64,000 bases of DNA from Hymenolepis diminuta (Eukaryota > Platyhelminthes > Cestoda > Cyclophyllidea > Hymenolepididae). This document shows, one piece after another, positions 1-13,500 of this stretch; the stretch's first letter is position 1, and each line of letters starts with the position of its first letter. Location of the stretch: contig CAADRB010000024.1 of the NCBI GenBank assembly GCA_900708905.1, positions 1,026,723 through 1,090,722 of the forward strand. The letters run 5' to 3'. Both the position numbers and the translations under genes were made by a program. The notes beneath the pieces were generated by a model. It did no database searches. It saw nothing but the letters and a program-made list of their open reading frames with translations, and had not been told where the DNA came from.

Positions 1-1507
1 GGGATGGGGGCTTATTTTAAGGGGGGTAGTATTTGAAACATAAGGTGGTGAACATTTTCAATCAGAAAGGCCAAAATTTGCATTTTTTAGGCGAATGAAC
101 TCGGAGAAGAATCAAATCCGAGTTAGCACTGTAAATCTAGAAAAAATGCGAGTAAAGCATTTACTCATTTCGTCAGCTGGAGCAAGTGATAACGTTACTA
201 TGAGTTATCACTTAGTTATCTGTTAGAAGATATGATAATTATTTACCCCCGCTCCTAATATTTCTTCTATGAACAAAAATATATTTTCTTTCTTTATTTC
301 CCCACCGATGAAAGGCACTTGATAATTATTCGTATTTGTTTAAGCCGATACCGATTGAGTGGAGTTTCGTTAATACACGCGTGTTGACTATAACGTGCCT
401 TCTGATCTGCCGTGGATTATTAGCTTCTCTGTTAAGTTGCTATATTGCCGAGTTTTCTAGATTGTTGGCTCTGCGAGATTACTATCCGAACTCCTAGTTG
501 GTTACGTTAAAGCATTATCCCAATTCTCTATCCTTTAGATGGAGGAAAATTAATTATGTTGGATATATTTTCTGGAAAGAAAATGAGTTCTCAGCCACTT
601 CTTCTGAAATGTTTGAGGCAAAATATCGAATTTGGAAACGTACCACGCATTTACAAGTGGATTTAACGTAAAATTCAAGCATTGGAGATCTTTTAAAACA
701 GATAAACAGTAAAATATTGGCAATTGTTACAATTTTCCAGTGAAATGGACCGCATTGTGGCTTACTCTCTGCTCTGTAATTACTTAATTATTAACAATAA
801 AGCAGACAGAGAATTCAAAGAACTGAGAAGGACACATGATAATTTGTTTTATATTAATGAAAACTCAAGAGGAAGGAGGAGAAAGAAGACCGAAGAAAGG
901 GGGAGAACGCAATAAACAGGTTCTTGCTCCTGACGTATTGAAACCGACATTTTAAAATAAAGTGCTAAGTCATCATATGATAAAGGCGAGTGAAAAACGA
1001 CATACGGTATGCTGCAAGTGAGCTTTAGCCAGGGAGGGGAGAAATGTCGCGATTTTACTCGGTCTAGATAAGCATTAGAAGTTGGAAATTTTGTATAAAG
1101 ACCCCTAAATGAATGTGTTTTTCAAGAATGTTTTTAAGAGGAATTTTGACTATAATCCTTAAAGATGTCTATATTTGATCAGTTATTTGAATAAATACTG
1201 GTTGCATTCTGATTGATAATGACAGTTAGCTATAAAATTACAAGTGTGAAATAGAAAATAATTTTATAGAATATCCATAAGTTCCTAACAATACTACATT
1301 TTATTAAAAACTAAAAATTAATCAATCAAACTGCATTAGGATAATAACAATTATTACTTAGAGTAATTAATTATGCACATTCTCTTATTTTTGTTGGAAT
1401 GAGCTATCGATTCTTCTTCAGTTGGCCTTTATTGTGAGCGACTGTAGGTCGTTTCGGCTTTCTTCTCAGATTAAATAGTCTAATCGCGTTTAACTATTTT
1501 TGAGGAA
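1..1507. other. Upstream region of the PALS1-like gene
   Basis: AT-rich DNA with no convincing protein-coding frame. A short frame at 724-915 is not supported by splice sites or family similarity. The last 120 bases are less AT-rich and contain a pyrimidine tract ending in AG at 1468-1469, which could be the acceptor of a 5' UTR intron or a trans-splice site before the ATG at 1508. No clear TATA box or promoter could be assigned. Confidence 0.4.
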
Positions 1508-4500
1508 ATGGACGCAGAAGATAACAATGTAATATTTTTCAGTAAGATTTAATTTATTATTTCTATTATGCCTTTTTTAATAGATCAGGATGATCCGCCA
1601 AATCAACCGGCAGCAGACATTCGTGATTATGCTCGGCAGCTAAGTGAGCGCAGGAAACTTGAGGATCAGAAACGCAAAGAGGATCGATTCCTTCGACGTT
1701 CTCTCCGTCAATCAGAAAAGCTTCGTGCTTTAGCTCATGCTAAGAAAGTTGCAAAGGATTTTAAGGAGGTTGCAGCTGATCATAGTAATCAATCAATAGA
1801 CTCAGCTGATGGTAACCCTCTCGTTGTAACCCTAAAATTTGTTTTAGAACCTCCGCTTACTTTTGAGAAGATTGACTATGGAGATTTTATTCGTGAATTA
1901 CGTGAAAAACTGAGGAAGTATGATTCTGAAAATGGTGAGAGTTCAGACATTGATGATATCGATGATCGCGAATGGGAGTGGCTAGCAAACAAAGTTTCTA
2001 GCACATCAGTTCTACAAGCCTTCCGGCTTCATGATACCATTGCAACGGCTTTAGAGGAGGTTCGTGCTAAAATGGGTGATCTTCCCATGAATCAGTGGGC
2101 AGGTGATGCTGTGGCAATCAAATCTTTGGATGAAGTATTAGATGACCTTAGACATATTCCCCGCAATGAACGAAGTCCTGTTATGAACGAACTTTATAAA
2201 ATTTTGCATAGCCCTCAGTTAACGGTAAGCTATGTTTTCAGGGTCTGTCTAAGTTTTCCTATTGATAGGCCGCTCTATCATCTTACGATGATGTTGCACG
2301 AGTTTGGTCGGAAATGCCAGAAGTTAAACCGATGGATGAACCCGCATATGATGAACTATTTGCGGATGATACTGTAGAACGAACCGTTTATCCCAGTCCA
2401 GTTGAAGGCTGTTATAAAATCCTAGCCGTTGACGACCAGGGTCACACTGTGACAACCCCTGATGGAACAACCCTAGTTAATGTTATCTTGCAGAAGAAGG
2501 ATGAAGATTTCTTTGTAGGGTCGCTTATTCTTTTTTTCTAATCCTCCAATCTATAGGGAGCAACAGTTCGTTCTGAAGGTTCCGCAGTTGTAATTGGTCG
2601 AATTATCAGTGGCGGTTTGATTGAACGGACCGGTCTCTTAAATGAGGGTGATGAACTGCTCTCTGTAAATGGAGTCGATCTGATGGGCAAAGATATAGAT
2701 CACGTTTCTTATATTCTGGTAAGTTAGGGTCTTTTCTGTCTCTGATTACCAATCAAATTTCACACAATGAATCACTGTACACATAGTCATGTGGTTCATT
2801 GTGTGTATGAGATTAGAGAGCACATTTATGCTAACATGAGCATTTATGATTTTCTCGCATTTTTACAGGTGCCATTAACCAATATAGGTAACATGTCATG
2901 CCAGATTGCTCCTACTTCGTCGTCATTTTGAGTTTATTTACCTATCGTATTTGCATGAAATCGATTGCTTAGTGGTAGAGGAATGCTTAGTCAAGATTTA
3001 AATACTTGAAATTGCCCATTTTTCTCTGTTTGTTTTTAGTCATCCCTTGGTGGACATATTGATTTGCTGGTTGCTCCAATCGTGCCAATAACTGAAGCCT
3101 CACTCTTCCAAGATGAACCAGTGGTAATTTGTTTGGTTTTTTTTCAAATTATTTTTTTATTCTTTAATAAGTGAAATATTCTTTATTTGGATTAACTAAT
3201 GTACTATTCTGGAATCGATTTTTCCTGCACAATACATTTCATCGCCCATTCTTATTGGTTATTAGAATGACTAAATGAGCACTTTGGGCAGAAGCTAAAT
3301 TGGAAAGGGTATCAGTTGTGGTTATTTTAAGTAAAAAATGTTCACCAGTTTCATACATTTCAAAACAATATCTGAATCTGTTGAAAGAAGATATTCTATC
3401 ATTCATAATGGACAAGTAAAAGACATTTTGAAATCTCTTTATCTGAAGATTACAATCTCCTATTGTTCATTTAAATTAACGAATGTATTTAAAAATTATA
3501 ATCACGATTCGACCTTGATACCAAATTTAGTTTATTTATAAACCCCAGTAGATTAAACTCAATGCCTGGCCTTAAAGTGGACTAATTACTAGGTAAGTTT
3601 TTAAGGAAGCTAAAAAATAACTGTATTTTGGAACAGTTTTCCGCATCGAAAGTGTTACCATTCTTATCGATATTATCTGATGGCCGCTGTATCACTTATC
3701 TCCATCCACTCGGACCCATATATGATATGATAAATAGACGAGATTTGAATGTTAATTTTGGTGTAGATAGTTTATATTGCATATCAGATTAGATATAAAT
3801 TTTCGAGAATACTTAAATTAATCAACACAGAAATGCCTGCAATCCGACAGCCCGACCCTGAGCACAGTTCTTGAGCACTGTTTGCACTTGTCCTTGCAAC
3901 GTTTTGGGAGGTACGCACCAAGACCCAGAGGGATCATGTTTTCAATAGATCACATCTTAATGTATACCCTATCGTGGTCAATAGATACGTTAAATGGGAG
4001 ACTGTTTTCAGAATCCAGATGTCTGAATGTAACAGACATGAGCTCATCAACGTGGATGAGCCGGATAAGATTAAGAGGACTAACCTTTATTTGACCTCCT
4101 AGGCACATCTTCGAGCGCTGTTCAGCTACGAGCCGGCAAACGATATGTACAATCCTTGTGCAGAAGCTAGCCTTGCATTTGACAAGGGTGACATCTTACG
4201 TATCCTCAACACTCGGGATCCAAATTGGTGGCAGGCTTTGAGGTAAGTAAATTCAGTATTCAAATTAGTGTTTTAACAATAAATATTAACTGCTATGTTA
4301 TCATTGAGGTTACATTGGGTTCACAGTTGGTCAGAACCAGTTAGAAGAAGGGGAGATATCGATAACTCTAGCGATGCTTCTTTTATTAAGAAAAGAAATT
4401 TAATTGTGAGAGTTTCGATATGTAAGAGACGATGTCTGCTGCTATAAAAATTTTAGTACTGCGAGTGTAGAAAGGAATGGCGCAGGATTGAAACCAGTGA

Positions 4501-7500
4501 GACGAAAATATTTATATGGACCTCCTAATAGCAATACAATATTATGTCTAAGTAAGTATAATAGAAAAAGAAATATCAGATTTACTTATTTTCATCATCT
4601 TTTAATTTTGCCTGATCTTGTGACTGCGTTGACTGACACTTAGCTGTTGTTCTCAATTTTGCATTAAACATTTAGTTCTATTTATTTTTCTCTGCGTGTA
4701 TTGGTCTTGATAACTTCTTACATTTGATACCTAAAAAGGCTTTCATTTAGAGAATAAACTTAAAAACGACCTAATAATCTGTTACTGGAATTTCAGTACC
4801 CTGCTATGCATTTTTAGGCTGAGTAGTTGGAGCAAATTTTAAAAATTAACGTCTTTCTACATCAGCTGAAATTCAAACTTTAAACCGCATTTCACTGTTT
4901 CTGTTAGCAAGTCCGATCGAATATTTTGTTGCAGTCGGTAATGTGAGATCACCTGTGGAGAGCCGTCACTACAATTATTGGCTAACCAGGCAGCCAATCA
5001 TTCGTCACATACTGAAGCCTATATGAGTAAATTTATTTTATTGATAAAACCCTTCTTTTGACCTATAGGTCTTCTCTTTTACTCTTTCTTGAGTCTAAGC
5101 AGCTGTAGCTTTAAAAAAGGGAAGATGAGAGGTTATAACATTTTCACTTTGTCAGAACATGATCGCAACTTCGATAATTTCTATTTATCCTGACCAATTT
5201 TGTCATCTAGGTAAATCTCGCTACGAGTATTCTAGCTGTGTTCCTCTAATCTGTTTCTTATCAAACCTTTTATATTCCCCTTAATAGCTAAATGGGCAGA
5301 AACTGTTAAACAGTTTGACTTTTGATCTACCTATACCAGATCGATTCGTCAGTAGCATCCAGAAATACCATGGGAAAGTTTTTTAGAGCTCCTCAACACG
5401 GGCCATTATATCTTTATAATATTATTGTTCCCATCTCTTATTTTCAGTCGTAATTTGTGGTTTCCATGGATAATCGTAGAAACAATGTAGAAGGTTCTTA
5501 CTTGTTTATTGGACCTTGTTCCATTGCATTTAGATCTGAGGACAACGGTTTTAACTTCACGAATTATCAACTTGTTTACTTGGAAATCGAGTTTTTTATA
5601 TCTTAAAATAGAAATCGACGTACGAAATCGAAATTCCTTGGCCTTGCATACTTAACATTATTGCATCTTTTGCAATTTGAACAGAACTGAATTGATTAGA
5701 ATTTGTTTCGCTTCCAATTGGTTGTAATTTAGGCATTGTAATAATAATAGAGCAGTCGTAATATTTTTCCATCAGGTAGATGATTATTAACAAAACTTTT
5801 GTCGTTGATGTTTACTCAGATTATCGAAGCATATAAAAATAGTGAAGCAAGTTGAGAAAGTTCAGTCAGTTATGGGGTTATACTTATCCGTTTAAATATA
5901 TTCATTTATATAATATCAATGTGTTTGTACGCGATATGCTATGTATCCTTGGAAAAACACTCCAAGATGTTATTTCTATCCTTACCACCGTGTCAGCATT
6001 GCACAGACTGCGTGTTCAAATCGCGGCAGGATCAAACATACAGAAGATGGAAGCATCTCAGGAATCTAGCGCCCTGTCTAACTAAGCTATCATTCGTCTA
6101 ACCTATCAAAATCTTCACTACATAAAAGGACGACTTGTGACGGGCCCACAATCGACGGGGTAAAAGAGGTGGTAATTATGTAACTCTTAGAATAGGGAGG
6201 ATCTCAGAGTGCCAAATGTAAGGGGCTTCGTGGTTAGAAGGGATTTATATTATCTAAGGTCACACCAGATTAATAACTCATCTTAAAGTAAAATACCTAA
6301 GCGTGTAATTCACATTGAACTAAATTGCAGTTGGTCATATGTCATTATTGACGTGGGTGGGTTTTGATGTGCAATGACGGATGAACTAGTTACAGTTAAC
6401 TACATGACTAGCAGACGACTTTCTATTCAAATTATAAAATCCACATTCTGAATGATATCTCTTAGTTAGAGGAAGATGAAATCACTCAAAAGCAACTCTG
6501 TCAGGAAATAATTCCTGTTGATTGTGCGTTAACACAACTCATATTTGAATCATGTTTTACCTCCTTTTAAAGAATTGAAGAGGCAGGAACCGTAGGTATC
6601 TCCCGTGATATGGCAGGCCTCGTCCCCTCACCCTACTTCCAACGCTTCCGATGTCTCCTTCGCTTGAAGAATGCAAAAGCCTATGCTGAAGACGCAGCTG
6701 TCGGATACTCAGAATCAGAGGCCTCTTCCGAAGAGCATGAGGACGGTGGAGAGATTGATGGAGAGAACTCATCTCTGGGCACACCAAGTAATCTCAGTCT
6801 GTGGATATCTACCAATGCTACTACTACTACTAGTGATGGTCAGAGTTTCGATATTCCAGGTAAATTAAAAGAACAACACTATTTTTAAGTTGTTAGTTCT
6901 TGAGTAAAGATCCACGATTCAGGTATTGAATTGGTTGGCGACTACAAAGGACAAATTTATTGTGATAATATTTCAGACATCTTTATCTAACATTGATATA
7001 TTGTATTCTTGTAATGTATTGTAGATTAACGCTAATCTAGGTGCACCTTACTCCGTTTTGAGATGTTAAACCAATTAACTTTCGGTGTACTTAGTCGGTA
7101 TGTAGCTCACAGCAATTGTAAGTTCAGGCTTTAAAAGACCTAACTTTCCAAAGTTTTTCTCCTGCTTCAGTTTGAATCACTGAGCTTTTGTACCAAGTGT
7201 TCTCAAAATTGAGTAGTTTGTGACGTTTAATTATTTAAAACAGTAATTGTTTATAATTGGTAACTATAACGATGGAAACTTTCCATCATTTTTTAATACA
7301 AGAAATAATCACCAGAATGTATAAAGTGGTAAAATGCCACCCAAACTTCACAGCAGCATAAACTTCTCAACTTTGTGGCGCTGTAAACGCATAAAGGGAA
7401 TGCGAAATAGATCACAGTTGATCATTTTCTATAGCATTACACGTAAGCAGAGGTCATTTTTTATAACCAAGTGAAACCTTACAGGATCTTTTTAAGCCGA

Positions 7501-10500
7501 AATATCATTAAGTTTCAAAATCTGTGGGTTCTACAATCTAGATAACCCAGTTCATTGTGAGTAATACTTTTATTGACAGAGTCCTAGGAACTTTTCCAAG
7601 TGTACTCCTCTGTAAGGTCACTCTTAACTATGTTCCCTTTACATCAAAGCATTTTCTTCTAATATTCTTAGTGTAGACATTTCCAAACTTACTTATGATC
7701 CATTTGCATTCCTTAAGCTGAAGAATATCTATGGAGTTCACACGGCGTGGGTCCGAAACAGTTGAAAAAACTTCGCAAAAAGCAATCTCGCAAATCGAAA
7801 ATTCTAAATATGGTCACTGGTGGAAACAGTGGCAAAAGCGGCTATGGTGGTATCTTCGGTCGCACCTCTAACCGCCGTAACAATGAATATGAAATTTCGA
7901 AAGGTAATTACTCAATCTATAAAAATTTACGGTTGTCTTGCTTAATTAATAGTAAGCTGTTACTACTCTTGAACGAGTCTAGAGCGGTACTTTGCTGATT
8001 CGTACAGCTTAATTTTAATGTTATTACGTTGATTCAGGTTTTCAAATTGACGGTGGACAGCTCTGTAATTAGACTTATCAACTAGAAGTATATAGTTTAT
8101 TTTTCGACTTTTGACCTCGAGTATATTGTGGCTGGTTGTTAAACGGACCTGGGATGAACCTTAGGGCACCCCCAGTTTTTATTTGTGTCTAGGTGAAAGT
8201 ATAGTTATGAATGATTTTTAAATATTTTCCCTTGACAAGATTAATACTTTATGTTTTCTTCTCATTATATTATTATTTTAAATAACGCTTATCTATTTAT
8301 TTGTCTATATGAACTCTTATGAATTGCGATTCACTGTACATAGCTCGAGCTGAAAGATAATAAGTTTTCGCTATAAAAATGAGACCTTGTGTATTCCTTT
8401 CTTCCTGGTTGGTATATCGGCCTGTAGATCCTAAGAATGTGGAAGCGCGAATTCGTACATTGCAATTCGGTGACCCCATCGATTTGAACTCTTATATTCC
8501 CTTGTGGTATAATATGTGATCAAAGCCCTACTATTTTAGGTACGTGCTGCAGTTCCTCAAACCCCAGATAGAGAGAGAAAGAGGATTTGATCAAGTCACA
8601 CTAGTCGAGTAAACAGAGCAGATAAAATTTATTGATGCAATCAGTCATTTATTAATGTGATAAAAATAGGGTTTGTTCAGATTATGATTGACTGGAGAAG
8701 ATTATACCAGTCATTGAATATGAATGATCATATAACGGACCAACTGATGATTGATGATTGGCCCCGTCATGCCGTGATCTAAAATGACTATGACGTAAAT
8801 AGATAGTGCACGGCAAGGTATTGATTCTGTCTTCCCATCGTCTGATGCTGCCAATGCTTGAGCTACGATGAAATACCATTACCATTTTATAACACTATAT
8901 GCTAACTTAATTCCATATGGAAAGAGAGCCTGCTTCGGTCTCTTTCAGCTAAAGAGACAGAATGAAGTAGCTGCTAAATGAGCTTAAGTTACCACTTTAG
9001 CAGCTAATAAATCCTAATTGAAACCTCGAGTGATGCTATTAGATATGTCTATTTTTGGCTAGTTTGGGGAAGGTCAGTGTAGTTTATGTAGATATTATCC
9101 ATCTAGATAGATATAAAAGACATCATGTGAACTTCGCTATGTTAAAAATTTCTTAACTAATATCAAACAGCCGCTGGTCCGTCTATTAGATGGAGCAAAC
9201 ATCGCAGTGTGGTGAACAGCCACTGGATTTAATCGACCCAGTCGGTACATTTTGAACTAAACTCGCTCAAGAATCTAGGGAGTTAAACCCACAGATTTGA
9301 ACTTTGGGTTTCGATAAATAAGGAGGGAACAACTGATTTAGCTTGAAGAAGGTCTCTCTCAAACTTGTTATAAATCCAAAGTATAGTCACTGTTCTTTCC
9401 ATCTGTTGATTACAGAAAGATATATGGAACATGGACTGATAGATTGTCTTCGCATGCATATGCCTATATTTGGGCAATTAACCATTTAATCTCAATGACG
9501 AACCAGTTTCACAATCTTCAAGTTCTTATACTGTCTGTATGATATTATTGAAGTGAGTGTGCTTTAATTGCGAGATTAAACACGTTCACATAGTCTAGGG
9601 TGTGTAAACCCATTTTAAGACCAATATGGGTGTAGTATCTGTAATCTAAACAACCTTTCCTTTTAATTTTTAGAAATTGCCAGTCTAAATAAGACTGATG
9701 GTGATCAATTACGCCAATTAGTTGAGGAGTCTGTACGAGACAATATTCGTCGACCCAGCCTCTTGACTTATGAGTTAGTTGACCTCTACTACCCCCAACC
9801 CCAACGTAAACGCCCTCTAGTTCTCGTTGGACCAAAACATGTCGGAAGACAGCAGTTGATTGAAGGTCTTTTGAGGAGTGAACCGAAAAGATTTGCTATT
9901 CCTGTTATTCGTAAGTTAGACTATCCGTTTTCCGATTCATCCTCTTGTGAATGACGGTAGTTAAATACTGCTCTTTTCTGATAGACACAACCAATCCAGA
10001 AGCAAAATCGACCGAATTTCAGCAATATCAGGTGATCACCAAGCAGGATTTCCAACAGCTGCACAAAACGAAGGCGTTCGTGGAATGGGGTGTCTCCAAT
10101 AGACATTACTATGGAACTAAGGTGTCCAGTATTGAAAGTATTGTCAAGGCCGGTAAGGTCTGCGTGATCGCCCTTCGACCTGACGTAAGTTAATTGGGAT
10201 ACTTCTGCACTTCAAGTTAAACAAAGTACGAATTTCAGCTCTTTATGCTACCTATGGCAGATTACAGCTTAAGAAAACATTGGTGAAGTATGCAGAAATC
10301 TTACTGAAGGTAAAAAATGTGATCTAAATAAGGAATTACTGTAGAATATCTCGTGACATGTCAATTTATGATGAAAGGCGGTTGAAGACACATTAAAAGT
10401 TCAGAATGGAGAAGAAGTAAACATCTTATCACATTGGCTGCCTTCGTCTCAAGCATGATGGGATTATAATTGAGTATTTTTTCCTATCCTATTGGTCCAC

Positions 10501-13500
10501 TGCATATACTTATTAATCTTCGTGTTGGCAAGTACTTCCATATTGGCTCTTGAGGTTGCTAGCTTAGCCTACTTACGCTTCCCTAACAGCAACCTGTTTG
10601 ATAGCTTACATAAGTTTGGGTCATCGCAACAACCAAGGAGAAAAAGACTTGAATACTTTTTTGACGGTGTGCGGGTAGAAGAGTTCCATAGACATGAGAA
10701 ATATGCAATGAATGTCAAGGGAATTGATTGGTTGACAACTGGGATCAATCGATGATAAACTTACAGAAATAACTACTCAAGTAAATGCCAAATAGTAACC
10801 ATAATTCAGTATAATTGGAGAATTGTCATTTAGAAGAGTAAGGTCATGGAGAAGAGAGTAAGCTCATTAATTTCACTATTTGAAAGCGCTCAAACGGGCA
10901 ATTTTCCTAGAGTTCAGGATAATCCGCTTATTGGAAGGTATTTATAACGATTATTCTTGACTATGACCCACGAATAGTTTCGTAGGTCAAGATGTTAAAT
11001 TGCCTTGAAAAAGAGCACGTTTAGTTAGATAATCAGAAATTAACCTTTCATTTTTTATTGCATCCTTATAAAATTGATGAAAGTTTTGCAATAGCGCCCT
11101 GATAGCTTACGACACAGCATGGAGGTTCCTTGGAACATTCCAAATGAAGATTTTGTTGATATTGGATTACTGAGTTGGATTTCCAGAGTTCCATTATTTT
11201 CAAACGGTGGGAGGTCAAAAAACTGGGTTTTCGCTCCATAAAAATTTCGCAGGACTGCTGTCATTCAACGCTGGACAAGGCGTTGTTCGAAAAGTTTAAA
11301 GGAATACGTTGAAAACCGTTTCATTGTCCTTTCTCCACATGAATTCTGAAGTGCCCACTTCAGAATATCAACGGATCGCCCTTCCTGATCATTAGATTGG
11401 GAATGGCATGATGGAGGGTAAAAGTGGGTGATAATATTGGCTCTAGCAAAAGTCTTTAAAGAGGCCCAAAGGAAATTAGGCACTGTTATCAATTACAATG
11501 GTTTCTAGTGGTCCATGATTTGACTGCCAGTCACCATGGTTGTTGTGATGGGCTTTAATGGAATAACTACGGCCACTTTGAGTGTGAATCTACAATGACA
11601 GGATATGAGGGATCATTGAGAGGCCTACCAAAATCGAAGTGTATGGGGATCATAAAGCTACACTTTTAGGTTCCTGATGTGGGGGAGCTTAGCAACTCGC
11701 TGGCATTTATAACATGTTTGGACAATTGCTTCGATTGCCTTGTTCATTCCAGGTCAGTATGCAAACGTTCTTGAAAGGGATTTAATATGTCTAACACCCA
11801 GATGACTGCTATAGAATTGTTATAATACAGGTCGCTTGAGTACTGAAGGAATAACGATACGATCTGCAAACATTAAGCATGAATTAACCACAGGCAGATT
11901 ATCACGCCGTCTATAAGGCTGTAGGAGATCGCCCTTTTGAGTTGATTTTTGCCACCCCGTGCGAACATATTTCATGGCCTTCTTTAGGAGTGAATCTTTG
12001 GCTGTAGCCTTTTATGTATCAATTGCAGTCATTGAAAGTTTGTATACAGCATCCAATAACAATGGGCGTTACGTATCGCCTTCCATAGTCGGATATCCTA
12101 TGACGGTTTCCTTGTCAGCTCACTTCTTATTGCAGATGAGACGGGAAAGGCAATCAGCTTGTCCAAATTTCGCTGTGTTCCGATTCTCCATATCGGAATC
12201 ATGGCCAAGAAGGATGGCTGACCAACGCTGAAGTCGGCTTGCAGTGTAAATTTGAATACTCGTTTTGAATCCAAAGATAGAAAGAAATAGTTTATAATCC
12301 GTTAGCAGAGCTAAGTTTTGACAGTTGGGGAGTTTACGAAACTTGTTAACAACGAAAATGCTGACCAAAGATTCCTTTTCAATCTGGCTCTAAGTCTTCT
12401 AAGCTATAGTAAGAATTATTACTGAATTCTTACAACGGCTCTTTCTGAACCATCATCTCTGTTGTAAATGAACTGGTGGATGTAGCAGAATGCACTCGAT
12501 CCAGGTCAGTCGGGACCAGGCGAATTAAGTTGAGAATCTGCTACATAATCTGTAGCTGAGATACTAATGTCCCGGTAGGTGCCGCTGCAGCATAGTTTCC
12601 CCGTCAGTTTGACAAACTCGCTGCAGATAGGAAGACTTGTTCTAGATGTGGACGACCCAATGATTTCCCCATCTTCCTTGAGATTATGGTTGCATCTGAA
12701 GCAGTATCTAGTTGTGGACGAATGTGGTTTCCATTGATCTGCAGATTCACATATCTCCGTCTATGCTTGGTATTGATACGGAAGGTAGCCAAGAGACCGT
12801 TAGATCTGAGGTATTTGGGTTTAGATTTATAGCGGGGATTATTTTTATGGAGAGAACTAATTTTTTCCTTGACTAGTCTTGATCTTGTTGTTGGTGGAGG
12901 ATTCAGGACTACTGGAGGAGGCCTGTGTGCAGCAGCTTTCTTTGTGTGTAAACTTTCGACACTGTTTACACCGATACTTCTTGAAAGCACATTGTTGATG
13001 GGGCACTGATAAGGTAAAGACGGTTTTCGTTCAACAGAAGGATTCCCCATAATGCTACAAATTATGCGGATTGAGGCATGGACAAAGACATTTTGTGCAC
13101 CAGACGCTGGCTTGGTGTCAGAATCAGTGAGAGCCGAATCACACTTGAGATCCGCCATCCTAAATCCTTCTCTGACAATTTTTTACAGGGTCACGTTGAA
13201 ATTTCCTCCATTAGTTTTAACAAATGAGTTCTTAGTGGTAATCGGGGCTCCGTTTGAAATTCGAATATGAAAATAGGACATCTGAACTGGTCTTCTGTTA
13301 AGGTGCCAAAAATAAATTTATTACTATGAAAGTTCACAACCCCCGCCAAATCATACAAGTCCTCATCATGCTCGATTATCAGTTTGAAGCAGTTAAAGCG
13401 GATGTTGAGGAGGGAGAGATCTTTTCAATAACTTCTTCCATGATCCGCACAGTCTGAGAGTAATTGAGTTAATTAAATTCCTTTGGAATAACGAATTTTG

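Noticed and set aside
6557..6787. Minus-strand frame opposite the second SH3 exon
   Set aside because: It is the complement of a well-supported plus-strand coding exon (6573-6859).
6671..6868. Plus-strand frame overlapping the SH3 exon
   Set aside because: Out of frame with the conserved SH3 continuation (AGLVPSPYFQRF); a shadow.
10492..10755. 87-codon plus-strand frame in the large PALS1 intron
   Set aside because: Starts from TTG, has no splice sites in phase with the PALS1 exons and no recognised domain.
13320..13350. TTTGGCGGGGG on the minus strand as a gypsy primer-binding site
   Set aside because: The same bases encode the gag block DLYDLAGVV that leads into LTEDQFRC, so it is internal coding sequence and not the leader.
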